A stretch of 17,854 nucleotides of DNA from Legionellaceae bacterium. GTDB taxonomy: Bacteria; Pseudomonadota; Gammaproteobacteria; Legionellales; Legionellaceae. The notes under the pieces are model-generated. The model did no database searches. It saw only the letters and a program-made list of their open reading frames with translations, and was not told the origin of the DNA. Position numbers and translations under genes: made by a program. The stretch covers positions 1-17,854 of the forward strand of contig CANISA010000004.1 of the NCBI GenBank assembly GCA_947470005.1. The letters run 5' to 3'. This document shows positions 1 through 6,956 of this stretch, one piece after another. Position 1 is the stretch's first letter. Each line of letters begins with the position of its first letter.

Positions 1-212
1 CCTTGTGCATCCGTGCATTTTACATCAGCAATGGTGCGTTTGAATTCAGGGATAACCGGAACTTGTTCATTTTGAAGATAGGCCAGCGATACAATAGGGC
101 TATTGGTTGGTAAGGGAAGCAATGCATTTAAAAAACTAATTAATAGCTTCGGGTGATCACCAAATATCTTCTTAAAGACTACATCCGCTTTTGGATCAAG
201 GTATCGTGACAT
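1..212 (-). CDS. Rpn family recombination-promoting nuclease / PD-(D/E)XK putative transposase, N-terminal part (cut by window edge)
   Basis: Reading minus from the ATG at 212 gives about 70 residues before the window ends. The start MSRYLDPKADVVFKKIFG, the following LISFLNALLPL and the later IADVKCTD match the conserved N-terminus of the Rpn/PDDEXK_2 family, in which the D of the DVxCTD segment belongs to the nuclease active site. The family includes RpnA-type proteins that cleave DNA and promote RecA-independent recombination, and it is often annotated as 'transposase', although most members carry no terminal repeats. An AAGAGATGAG purine stretch about 5 bases upstream supports this start. 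The C-terminal half is outside the window, so it is unknown whether the gene is intact. It lies 88 bases downstream of the M13 peptidase on the same strand, with no hairpin between them. Family assignment is fairly sure; the function in this cell is not. Confidence 0.8.
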   Translation of the reverse strand, partial: MSRYLDPKADVVFKKIFGDHPKLLISFLNALLPLPTNSPIVSLAYLQNEQVPVIPEFKRTIADVKCTDAQ

Positions 213-300
213 GATGACTCATCTCTTCGTTTTCGTTTAATTCCGTTATGCAATGATTTGCTACAATCACTCAAGTATACGATATTTGTTAACTTTATGC

Positions 301-2313
301 TCACCAGATCACACAACGCGTCTTGCTCATCAACGCATCCGGCACATCAAATGCCGCTTGAAAGGCCGGCATATTCGAAAGCGTCCCGTTCACCCGGACC
401 ATCGCGGGAGGATGAGGGTCGGTGATGACAAATAAGCGGGCTTGCTCTGGGCGTATGTTGTTGGCCCAGACGTGAGCGAAGCCTAAAAAGAATTGCTGAT
501 CAGGCGTGAACCCGTTGATTGTCGGTGCGGTTTTATACGCCTCGGATGCGTGAAACGCACGATACGCAAGCGTGAGCCCACCCAAATCAGCCGTTGCTTC
601 CCCCACCACCAACGGGCCTTTTACCGCAAAATCACCCGCTACTTTATACTGTGAAAACTGCTGCACAATGCAATTGGTCGCAGCTTGGAATTTTTTTAAA
701 TCCGTGGGGGTCCACCAATTTTTTAAATTACCATGGCCATCAAATTTAGCACCCTGATCATCAAAACCATGCGTTATTTCATGGCCAATCACAGAACCAA
801 TACCCCCATAATTGACAGCAGCAGGGGCGGCCGAATCAAAGAATGGCGGCTGTAAAATACCAATAGGAATGTTGATGTTATTCATCGATGCATTGTAATA
901 CGCATTAACCGTTTGTGGGGTCATTTCCCACTCGTCCCGGTCAATCGGTTTGCCAATTTTATTCAGATCACGCCTAACCAAAAATTGGTTACCACGACGT
1001 ACGTTTAATACATAAGGCCCTCTGTCCACCTGAAGCGACGAGTAATCCCACCACTTGCTTGGACTGCCTACGCGCTCTTCCATCAAGGCCAACTTCTTTA
1101 AGGCAGCTTGGCGGGTTTTTGGGGCCATCCACCCACGCGTTTCGATATCTTCACGTAAGACGTCATGAATATGATGCATGATGTCTTGCACAGCAGGTGT
1201 TGCCGTGGGGGACGTGTATTGCTCCACATACAATTTTCCAATAGCAAAACCCAACACTTCATTTTCCGTTTCAACCACGCGCCGCCAGCGCGATTTTAAT
1301 TTTTCAGTGCCGGATAATGCGCTCAGCATGCGAAAATTTTCTTCAACAAATGGATCAGACAAATTTCGTGCAAAAGCATTGATTAGATGCCAACGTAAAT
1401 AAACCTTCCATTCATCCAATGAAACGGTTTGCAATTGTTTATCTAACGCCCAAATAAACTCAGGTGTAGCCACATTAAGGCGTTTAACATGAGGCAGCCC
1501 CATCGCAGTCAAATAATGGGTCCATGAAAAATGAGGCGTCATTTTATCCAACGCACTCACATCCATCATATGGTAAATCGCATGTGGATCACGCAATGCC
1601 GTTTGTGATTTTGACGCGCTCGCCAGCGCTGTTTCAATGCGTAAGACCGTGCTGGCCTCGCTACCAGCGCGCTTCGAGCTGTCACCCAGTAGAACAAACA
1701 TACGCGTCATGTATTGCACGAACGCCGTGCGAATCTGTTTAAATCGCGGGCCGTCTTTTAAATAATAGTCCCGATCTGGCAAACTTAACCCATCTTGCAT
1801 GGCGGCCCCTATCATATGCTGGCTCTCTTTAAAATCTTGCATGCTTCCAAAAGCAAAGAGTACATTAACCCCAACGAGATGTAACCGAGCGATTGCTGCT
1901 TGCAGATCGGCTGCATTTTTGATGGCGTCAATCTCCGAAAACGCGGATTGCAACGGCTTAGCACCCAACTGATTAATGGATGCCGAATCCATACCGCTGA
2001 AATAAAAATCACCGACTTTTTGCTCAAGACTTCCAGGCTTCACATGCTCGTTCTCTGATGCAGCACAGAGCAACTGGCGAATCGTTTTTTGAGTTTGATC
2101 CCAAAGAACAGAAAATGAACTCCAACTGGAGTAGTGCGATGGAATAGGGTTTTGTTTTTTCCAGTTCCCATTGGCATAGGCATAAAAATTTTGCTGGGGT
2201 ACTATTGTTGTATCACGCCAATCCAGATGAAGTTCATTTATTTTTGTGGTTGCACTGGCATGAAATGAGCAGAAGGATAGCAGCGGAATAAAAAAACAGA
2301 TGGATCGGTGCAT
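301..2313 (-). CDS. M13 (neprilysin/PepO-like) zinc metallopeptidase, probably exported
   Basis: This 670-residue protein has the full architecture of family M13. The N-terminal stretch (MHRSICFFIPLLSFCSF, then AxA at residues 19-21) looks like a signal peptide, so the enzyme probably acts in the periplasm or outside. A long mostly helical M13 N-terminal domain follows, starting near FYAYANGNWKK. The catalytic domain has NAYYN, the zinc motif HEITH (H511, E512, H515) and GEATADLGG, giving the third ligand E572 and D576 (ExxxD). It ends in CVIW, like the C-x-x-W end typical of the family. M13 enzymes cleave oligopeptides rather than folded proteins. No Shine-Dalgarno (SD) sequence is visible before the ATG, but the signal peptide supports this start. 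The neighbouring genes are unrelated, so the physiological substrate cannot be inferred. Confidence 0.93.
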   Translation of the reverse strand: MHRSICFFIPLLSFCSFHASATTKINELHLDWRDTTIVPQQNFYAYANGNWKKQNPIPSHYSSWSSFSVLWDQTQKTIRQLLCAASENEHVKPGSLEQKVGDFYFSGMDSASINQLGAKPLQSAFSEIDAIKNAADLQAAIARLHLVGVNVLFAFGSMQDFKESQHMIGAAMQDGLSLPDRDYYLKDGPRFKQIRTAFVQYMTRMFVLLGDSSKRAGSEASTVLRIETALASASKSQTALRDPHAIYHMMDVSALDKMTPHFSWTHYLTAMGLPHVKRLNVATPEFIWALDKQLQTVSLDEWKVYLRWHLINAFARNLSDPFVEENFRMLSALSGTEKLKSRWRRVVETENEVLGFAIGKLYVEQYTSPTATPAVQDIMHHIHDVLREDIETRGWMAPKTRQAALKKLALMEERVGSPSKWWDYSSLQVDRGPYVLNVRRGNQFLVRRDLNKIGKPIDRDEWEMTPQTVNAYYNASMNNINIPIGILQPPFFDSAAPAAVNYGGIGSVIGHEITHGFDDQGAKFDGHGNLKNWWTPTDLKKFQAATNCIVQQFSQYKVAGDFAVKGPLVVGEATADLGGLTLAYRAFHASEAYKTAPTINGFTPDQQFFLGFAHVWANNIRPEQARLFVITDPHPPAMVRVNGTLSNMPAFQAAFDVPDALMSKTRCVIW

Positions 2314-2384
2314 AAAAAACCAAAGCGCATGGGCTGCTAGAAGACAGATCTAAAATGCTAGCAGATCACAACGTCGCTGTCGCA

Positions 2385-2408
2385 ACAAGTTTTAAAACAA
2401 GTTTTAAA
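2385..2408. repeat. Perfect 12-bp tandem duplication
   Basis: ACAAGTTTTAAA occurs twice in direct succession (2385-2396 and 2397-2408), in the short gap between the small secreted gene and the M13 peptidase. The junction forms the palindrome GTTTTAAAAC. It is probably a local slippage duplication. It lies upstream of the M13 gene, so an effect on its expression is possible, but no protein-binding motif is recognised. Confidence 0.75.
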
Positions 2409-2417
2409 GCGCGCGCA

Positions 2418-2696
2418 TTAACGTTGGCCTGGGATGCACGGACCTTCAACAAACTCCCCATTCAATGTCACATTCATGCTTACGTTTGCGCGTTGATAGC
2501 GGATCAGCAAATCATACTCTTCTTCCGTCACGTACAGCGGCGTGTTGCGGCAGTAAACCAACGACGAGACATAAGGCCTGGCGGTTGTACGGGCAGGAAG
2601 AGAGCACCCCCAACGAAAATGCGTCAAGTCACAATCAGCCAACGCTGGAGACACCCATGCAATCAATCCAATGATCGCCACGATTTTTGTTTTCAT
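2418..2696 (-). CDS. Small secreted cysteine-containing protein of unknown function
   Basis: The frame opens with an ATG at 2708, but the second ATG at 2696 is the better start. GGAG lies 6 bases upstream of it, and translation from there gives a textbook signal peptide: MKTK, a hydrophobic core, then PALA before D21. The 92-residue precursor would yield a mature protein of about 72 residues with four cysteines (C22, C31, C49, C87), which could form two disulfides. Other visible segments are DLTHFRWGC, SLVYC, a YDLLIRYQRANV helix and a C-terminal NGEFVEGPC. I do not recognise a named domain, although the pattern resembles short conserved hypothetical proteins I associate with Legionella. It is divergent from catalase across 131 bases. 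Likely periplasmic or secreted; function unknown. Confidence 0.75.
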   Translation of the reverse strand: MKTKIVAIIGLIAWVSPALADCDLTHFRWGCSLPARTTARPYVSSLVYCRNTPLYVTEEEYDLLIRYQRANVSMNVTLNGEFVEGPCIPGQR

Positions 2697-2756
2697 CACA
2701 AACTCCATCGATGGTTCCGGGAAACCAACTGTTCATGCAGGTTATTTAGGGCCATC

Positions 2757-2786
2757 TTGACAATCTTTAGAATAATAGAATATACA
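2757..2786 (+). promoter_or_regulatory. Sigma-70-type promoter of the catalase gene
   Basis: A perfect -35 TTGACA (2757-2762) is followed after 18 bases by TATACA (2781-2786). This predicts a transcript start near 2793, about 35 bases before the catalase ATG. Catalase is often under OxyR control, but I see no clear OxyR site here. Confidence 0.55.
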
Positions 2787-2827
2787 TGTTAAAGCCCGCG
2801 ATTTAAAGCCCACTCAGAAGGCGACCT

Positions 2828-4276
2828 ATGAAGTGCCCATTTATGACAACCGATGCAGGTGTTCCTGTTGCTGATAATCAAAACAGCCTCACCGCAGGTG
2901 CTCGTGGCCCTGTGCTCATGGCTGATCACCAGCTCATCGAACGAATGGCGCATTTTAATCGTGAGCGAGTACCTGAACGGGTGGTTCATGCGAAGGGCGC
3001 AGGTGCCTATGGCACACTCACCATCACGGGTGATCTCTCTCACTACACACGTGCAAATCTATTCTCCAAAATTGGACAGACGTGCGACGCATTTGTGCGA
3101 TTCTCAACCGTGGCGGGAGAACAAGGTTCGCCTGATACCGTGCGCGATCCCAGAGGGTTTGCGTGTAAATTTTATACGGAAGAAGGAAATTGGGATTTAG
3201 TTGGCAACAATACCCCTGTCTTTTTTGTCCGTGATCCGCTCAAATTTCAGGATTTTATTCATTCACAAAAAAGACATCCCGGATCGGGCCTACGTGACAA
3301 CACCATGCAATGGGATTTTTGGAGCCTGTCGCCTGAATCACTGCACCAAGTAACTATTTTATTTTCAGACCGCGGAATTCCTGCCTCTTATCGCCACATG
3401 AACGGCTTCTCTTCCCATACCTATAGCCTTTGGAATAATCAAGGTGAACGTTTTTGGGTGAAGTGGCATTTAAAAACCATGCAAGGCATTCAATGTCTAA
3501 CCGATGAAGAGGCACATAAAATCGCTGGAGAAGACCCAGACTACCACCGCCGAGATTTACTCACCGCAATTGAGCGTGGCAAGTACCCTAAATGGCGTGT
3601 TCAAATACAAATTATGCCAGAAAAAGACGCGGAGACGTACCCTATTCATCCGTTTGATCTCACTAAAGTATGGCCTCACAAAGATTATCCTGTGCTAGAG
3701 GTCGGCATTCTCGAGCTTAATCGCAACCCTAAAAACTACTTTGCAGAGGTTGAGCAAGCGGCATTCGAACCGGGTAATATGCCCCCAGGGATGGGGGCAT
3801 CACCGGATAAAATGCTTCAGGCCCGTCTTCTGTCATACCCTGACGCCCACCGATACCGAATTGGCATTAATTATTCTAATTTACCCGTTAACACCCCACA
3901 CTGCGCAGTCAATACGTATAATCGAGACGGTCACATGCGTTTTAATGGAAATGGCGGCGCGCAGGTTAATTATCAACCCAACAGTTTTGGTGGGCCAATT
4001 GAGGATAAGCGATTTAGTGAGCCTGCTTTAAAAATTAATGGCGATGCCGATCGTTATGACCACCAAAAAGACAATGATAATTATACTCAGGCAGGCGATT
4101 TATATCGCCTCATGAATAATAGCCAGAAAAAACAATTAATCGGTAATATTGTTCGCGCGATGAGCTCTGTGCCAAAATCGATTCAATTACTTCAGATGAC
4201 TCATTTTTATAAGGCCGATTTGGATTATGGAACGTCTGTAGCACAAGGATTGGGCATTGCCATTGGGCATATTTAG
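2828..4276 (+). CDS. katA: Monofunctional haem catalase
   Basis: This 482-residue enzyme breaks down hydrogen peroxide to water and oxygen, in the cytoplasm as far as can be seen (no signal peptide). All family marks are present: the catalytic histidine H54 in RVVHAKG, the distal asparagine N127 in VGNNTPVFF, and the proximal haem-ligand tyrosine Y336 in ARLLSYPDAHR. GARGPVLMADHQLIERMAHFNRE is typical of the small-subunit (clade 3) catalases, and the length fits that clade. AAGG lies 7 bases before the ATG. A consensus-like promoter is upstream, and a REP-like palindrome that could help end transcription follows the stop. It is a plain catalase, not a KatG-type catalase-peroxidase. The symbol katA is given by family and not by a proven orthologue. 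Confidence 0.96.
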   Translation: MKCPFMTTDAGVPVADNQNSLTAGARGPVLMADHQLIERMAHFNRERVPERVVHAKGAGAYGTLTITGDLSHYTRANLFSKIGQTCDAFVRFSTVAGEQGSPDTVRDPRGFACKFYTEEGNWDLVGNNTPVFFVRDPLKFQDFIHSQKRHPGSGLRDNTMQWDFWSLSPESLHQVTILFSDRGIPASYRHMNGFSSHTYSLWNNQGERFWVKWHLKTMQGIQCLTDEEAHKIAGEDPDYHRRDLLTAIERGKYPKWRVQIQIMPEKDAETYPIHPFDLTKVWPHKDYPVLEVGILELNRNPKNYFAEVEQAAFEPGNMPPGMGASPDKMLQARLLSYPDAHRYRIGINYSNLPVNTPHCAVNTYNRDGHMRFNGNGGAQVNYQPNSFGGPIEDKRFSEPALKINGDADRYDHQKDNDNYTQAGDLYRLMNNSQKKQLIGNIVRAMSSVPKSIQLLQMTHFYKADLDYGTSVAQGLGIAIGHI

Positions 4277-4283
4277 AGGTATT

Positions 4284-4313
4284 GTCGGGCACGCTACGCT
4301 TTGCCCGACCTAC
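4284..4313 (-). repeat. REP-like palindrome with GTAG head, between convergent genes
   Basis: On the minus strand this reads GTAG, then GTCGGGC, an AAAGCGTAGCGT centre, then GCCCGAC. On the plus strand the arms are 4284-4290 and 4303-4309. A GTAG tetranucleotide next to a GC-rich imperfect palindrome is the hallmark of repetitive extragenic palindromes linked to RAYT (TnpA-REP) transposases. Only one copy is in the window, so repetition cannot be shown here. Position just after the catalase stop, with a T-run at 4318-4324 (12 bases after the right arm), suggests it may also act as a terminator for the converging catalase and pssA transcripts. Confidence 0.6.
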
Positions 4314-4336
4314 ATGGTTTTTTTAAAAGGATTATC

Positions 4337-5098
4337 CTAAGCGTGTTTTGAATCTCGTCGGGCGGAAACCTTGCGGCGCTGTTTTCGCACGCGATGCAAT
4401 GCAATGAGCGTTTGAAACGGACCAGACAAGGCATACACCGAAGAGGCGATGCAGAGCATGACCGAGGGATTGGCGGCAACAGCCACAAAGACAACCACGA
4501 TCAATAACACGTGAAGAAACCGGTTTTTTCCCTTCACATCGAGATCTTTAAAGCTATTGTACCGCACATTGCTGACCATTAGCGCCGCAGCAGTGATAGC
4601 AAGGCCCGCTGCAAACATGGAAACCCATGCGGGCGTATGCGTATTCGATTGACACACCCAGACAAAAGAAGACACAACAGCTGCCGCGCCAGGACACGCC
4701 AATCCCTGAAAATAACGTTTATCCGCTGTTTCCAACTGCGTATTAAATCGGGCCAAGCGCAAGGCAACCGCTGCCGTGTAAATAAACGCAACAAGCCAAC
4801 CGAATTTACCCAGGCCCTCTAATGTCCAGCTGTATAACAGCACAGCTGGCGCCACGCCGAATGTCACCATGTCCGATAAACTATCGTATTCCGCGCCAAA
4901 AGCCGTCTGAGTATTCGTCATGCGTGCAATCCGACCGTCTAAGCCGTCGGCAATTTGTCCAATAAAAATGGCCATCGCGGCGACATCGTATTGCCCTTTG
5001 AACGACGCCACAATGGAATAAAATGCTGCAAATAAACTACCCGTTGTGAGGAGATTGGGTAGTAAGTATATTCCTGAATGACCTGTTCTTCGCTTCAC
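4337..5098 (-). CDS. pssA: CDP-diacylglycerol--serine O-phosphatidyltransferase (phosphatidylserine synthase)
   Basis: This integral membrane enzyme transfers phosphatidyl from CDP-diacylglycerol to serine, the first step to phosphatidylethanolamine. The CDP-alcohol phosphotransferase signature is complete: D54-G55-x2-A58-R59-x8-G68-x3-D72-x3-D76, within ADGLDGRIARM and YDSLSDMVTFG. Several hydrophobic segments follow, and the C-terminus is basic (VRKQRRKVSARR). The frame opens upstream at an ATG (5158), but I chose the GTG at 5098. AAGGTGAG lies 4 bases before it, the protein then begins VKRRTGHSGIYLLPNLLTTG like other family members, and an extended -10 sits inside the extra N-terminal stretch. 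That gives 253 residues instead of 273. Product is very sure; start is likely. Confidence 0.93.
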   Translation of the reverse strand: MKRRTGHSGIYLLPNLLTTGSLFAAFYSIVASFKGQYDVAAMAIFIGQIADGLDGRIARMTNTQTAFGAEYDSLSDMVTFGVAPAVLLYSWTLEGLGKFGWLVAFIYTAAVALRLARFNTQLETADKRYFQGLACPGAAAVVSSFVWVCQSNTHTPAWVSMFAAGLAITAAALMVSNVRYNSFKDLDVKGKNRFLHVLLIVVVFVAVAANPSVMLCIASSVYALSGPFQTLIALHRVRKQRRKVSARRDSKHA

Positions 5099-5128
5099 AA
5101 AACTCACCTTATCTATATCAAACCACCC

Positions 5129-5137
5129 AGTATAACA
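5129..5137 (-). promoter_or_regulatory. Extended -10 promoter element of pssA
   Basis: The minus strand reads TGT-TATACT, a TGn extended -10. It predicts a start near 5122, giving a leader of about 24 bases that contains the AAGGTGAG ribosome site before the GTG at 5098. No good -35 is seen, which extended -10 promoters can tolerate. It would exclude the upstream ATG at 5158 from the message. Confidence 0.4.
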
Positions 5138-5177
5138 TACACTCGCATACTCTTTCATTTCGAAAGGAACAGCATAA

Positions 5178-5186
5178 TGCTATACT
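5178..5186 (+). promoter_or_regulatory. Extended -10 promoter element of the DUF3579 gene
   Basis: The plus strand reads TGC-TATACT, predicting a start near 5193 and a leader of about 70 bases. The -35 region is poor. It lies back to back with the extended -10 of pssA, forming a compact divergent promoter region. Confidence 0.35.
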
Positions 5187-5263
5187 ATACTTATTCAAAC
5201 TCAAGATCTGCATCGTCATTCAATGCTCATCTATTCATACACTGATCTTATTTTGTAGCCATT

Positions 5264-5548
5264 ATGACTAAACCTGAAGACAAGAAAATTGTGATAGAAG
5301 GTGTCACCCCTCAAGGCACCGCGTTTCGCCCGAGCGACTGGGCTGAGCGCATGAGTGGCACTATGGCTAGCTTTAAAAACAGTCGGATCCACTACTCGCC
5401 ACTCCTACAGCCCAGCGTCAATCACGATGGGTATAAGTGTGTGCTCCTCGATCCTAAGCTTAAAGAATCAAGTCCACAGGTTTACCAAGCCATCTTAGAT
5501 TTTGCGACGGCTAATCACCTCAAAATTTGTGGAGAAGATGAATCATAA
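5264..5548 (+). CDS. DUF3579 family protein
   Basis: The 94-residue protein carries the recognisable pattern of the proteobacterial DUF3579 family: a start in IVIEGVTPQG, the core FRPSDWAERMSG, a YSPLLQPSV segment, KCVLLDPKL, and a C-terminal AILDFATANHLKI. It has no signal peptide, membrane segment or cysteine cluster, so it is probably a small cytoplasmic protein. Its role is not known to me. No clear SD sequence precedes the ATG. Only 12 bases separate its stop from that of the convergent IcmC-like gene, with no terminator between, so transcripts probably read into each other. Family identification is good; there is no functional assignment. Confidence 0.85.
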   Translation: MTKPEDKKIVIEGVTPQGTAFRPSDWAERMSGTMASFKNSRIHYSPLLQPSVNHDGYKCVLLDPKLKESSPQVYQAILDFATANHLKICGEDES

Positions 5549-5560
5549 CGGGGTTTACGC

Positions 5561-6088
5561 TCATGCATTGCTCTTAACACTCGACATCATCGTAAAAAAT
5601 GAGCTGAGCGCGTAAGTAATCGCCGCAACGCTGTTATCAAAATTCATGGCACAAATTCCAGCAATAAGAAACGTCATGCCTTTTGACCCCTCCTTCTCAC
5701 CTGGCTTGCTGGAGTTAACCAATAACACCGTGCCTCTGACGAACCATACCAACCCCGCTGTTTCAATAATCAGCTCCATGGCGTGATAGAATGGATCGCC
5801 ATTATCACCGCTATAACTCAAAATATTCGTCGCGCCAAACAGCGTATTGGATAGCGCATCAAATGACGAGGGCAAATAGATCAAGAGCCCCCCGCCACAG
5901 ATGAAGGCGAGAGGAAGAGTAAGACCATCGCTGCCAGATTGTCCCTTCTCACCTACTTTTCTCAGTTTTATCAGGCCCGAAATGACCATGATAATCCCTA
6001 TAAAATAACCCATTCCCGATAAAAGCGATTGAACCGGACGCATCGAGTTACTTAAGTTGATCAGCATGGTGGTGATATCAATAGTCAT
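5561..6088 (-). CDS. DotE/IcmC-like inner-membrane protein of type IVB secretion
   Basis: A 175-residue protein with about four hydrophobic segments (roughly 22-40, 57-75, 104-125 and 138-162). Its layout recalls IcmC/DotE of the Legionella Dot/Icm secretion system: an N-terminal NLSNSMRPVQSLLSGMGYFIG followed by GLIKLRKVGE, then GGGLLIYLPSSFDALSNTLFG, then FVRGTVLLVNSS and a final hydrophobic hairpin around GMTFLIAGICAMNFD. IcmC and its relatives are small inner-membrane proteins of unknown biochemical role that are needed for the secretion machine. No other dot/icm gene is nearby, so this may be a paralogue and not the machine component. It has no SD sequence. Its -10 element is placed so that the predicted first transcribed base is the A of the ATG. 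The assignment rests on remembered patterns and could shift to a related family such as IcmD. Confidence 0.6.
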   Translation of the reverse strand: MTIDITTMLINLSNSMRPVQSLLSGMGYFIGIIMVISGLIKLRKVGEKGQSGSDGLTLPLAFICGGGLLIYLPSSFDALSNTLFGATNILSYSGDNGDPFYHAMELIIETAGLVWFVRGTVLLVNSSKPGEKEGSKGMTFLIAGICAMNFDNSVAAITYALSSFFTMMSSVKSNA

Positions 6089-6094
6089 AGGTTA

Positions 6095-6124
6095 ATTATA
6101 GACACCTTCCTGTATCTTCTCCAA
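6095..6124 (-). promoter_or_regulatory. Promoter of the IcmC-like gene, predicting a leaderless mRNA
   Basis: Minus strand: -35 TTGGAG (6124-6119), an 18-base spacer, then a perfect -10 TATAAT (6100-6095). Counting the hexamer as -12 to -7 puts +1 at 6088, exactly the A of the start codon. The absence of any SD sequence agrees with leaderless translation. Confidence 0.5.
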
Positions 6125-6139
6125 TTTGATACCCAATGC

Positions 6140-6167
6140 TTGCAATGTATTATTTTTCCCCTATATT
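6140..6167 (+). promoter_or_regulatory. Promoter of the reductase-aldolase unit
   Basis: TTGCAA (6140-6145), a 16-base spacer, then TATATT (6162-6167). The predicted start is near 6174, 29 bases before the reductase ATG. It is divergent from the IcmC-like promoter, with the two -35 boxes about 15 bases apart. Confidence 0.4.
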
Positions 6168-6202
6168 AGGGTCTTTCAAACTTCATAAAAGTGCACATCA
6201 CC

Positions 6203-6937
6203 ATGCAGGCTAACACCTTTGCCATTACCTTGGAAGATGCTTACATGATATCACCCAATGTCAAGCATTTTGTTTTCAAAACACCTGAAGACTCGACCTT
6301 TACGTACCTTCCCGGCCAGTTCATCACCATTTATTTTGAACTCGATGGAAAAAAACTACATCGAAGCTACAGCATTGCAAACCCGCCTACCGCTGATCAT
6401 CGCATCGAATTGGCTGCAGGTTTTATCGAAAATGGCCCTGGCACAACGCTACTTTTCCAATTAAAGCCCGGAGATACCGTTCAAGCCAACGGTCCGTTTG
6501 GTCGCCTGATACTCAAAGAAACGTTGCCTAAACGCTACGTTTTCGTGGCGACTAGCACAGGCATCACCCCCTATCGCGCCATGCTTCCCGAGCTGAAGCA
6601 ACGCTTGGAAGAGAACCCTGCCCTTGAGATTGTGCTTCTGCAAGGTGTGCAAACACGTGCTGATCTTCTGTATCATGACGAATTTGGTGCATTTGCAACC
6701 GAATGCTCGCGCGTGATTTACCGCCCGCAGCTCAGTCGTGAAGAACAGCACACGTTAAGCGAACAAACGTATGCAGGCTATGTCCAGCAAGCCTTTCCAG
6801 CGCTGAACCTCGACTCAGAGCGAGACATCGTTTACTTATGCGGCAACCCCAGCATGATTGACGATGCCTTTGCCTGGCTCAAAGAGCGCGGCTTTCCCCC
6901 GCAACACATCATTCGTGAGAAATACATCTCACGATAA
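6203..6937 (+). CDS. fpr: Ferredoxin/flavodoxin-NADP+ reductase-like FAD oxidoreductase
   Basis: A 244-residue flavoprotein of the ferredoxin-NADP reductase superfamily. The FAD-binding barrel has PGQF and RSYSIAN (residues 54-60). A GPFG turn follows near residue 97. The NAD(P)-binding half has TSTGITPYRAML (from 117) and the late YLCGNPSMIDD (CGNP at 213-216). There is no iron-sulfur domain or other fused module, so it should exchange electrons between NAD(P)H and a separate carrier such as ferredoxin or flavodoxin. The partner and the NADH/NADPH preference cannot be read with certainty. The frame also allows a GTG start at 6191; I chose the ATG at 6203 although neither has an SD sequence. 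It ends 19 bases before the aldolase and is probably co-transcribed with it. Confidence 0.85.
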   Translation: MQANTFAITLEDAYMISPNVKHFVFKTPEDSTFTYLPGQFITIYFELDGKKLHRSYSIANPPTADHRIELAAGFIENGPGTTLLFQLKPGDTVQANGPFGRLILKETLPKRYVFVATSTGITPYRAMLPELKQRLEENPALEIVLLQGVQTRADLLYHDEFGAFATECSRVIYRPQLSREEQHTLSEQTYAGYVQQAFPALNLDSERDIVYLCGNPSMIDDAFAWLKERGFPPQHIIREKYISR

Positions 6938-6956
6938 CCACAACGAGGAGTGAATC

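Noticed and set aside
2355..2792. 145-codon plus-strand frame opposite the small secreted gene
   Set aside because: It has no family resemblance, a composition rich in Arg/His/Cys typical of antisense frames, and it runs across the catalase promoter. The minus-strand gene has a signal peptide and an SD sequence.
2813..3043. Minus-strand frame overlapping the start of catalase
   Set aside because: It is antisense to a certain catalase gene, with no SD sequence or recognisable domain.
5099..5158. Twenty-residue N-terminal extension of PssA from the upstream ATG
   Set aside because: There is no SD sequence for that ATG, and an extended -10 element lies within it. The GTG at 5098 has a good ribosome site.
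5549..5560. Terminator between the DUF3579 and IcmC-like genes
   Set aside because: The gap is 12 bases with no hairpin.
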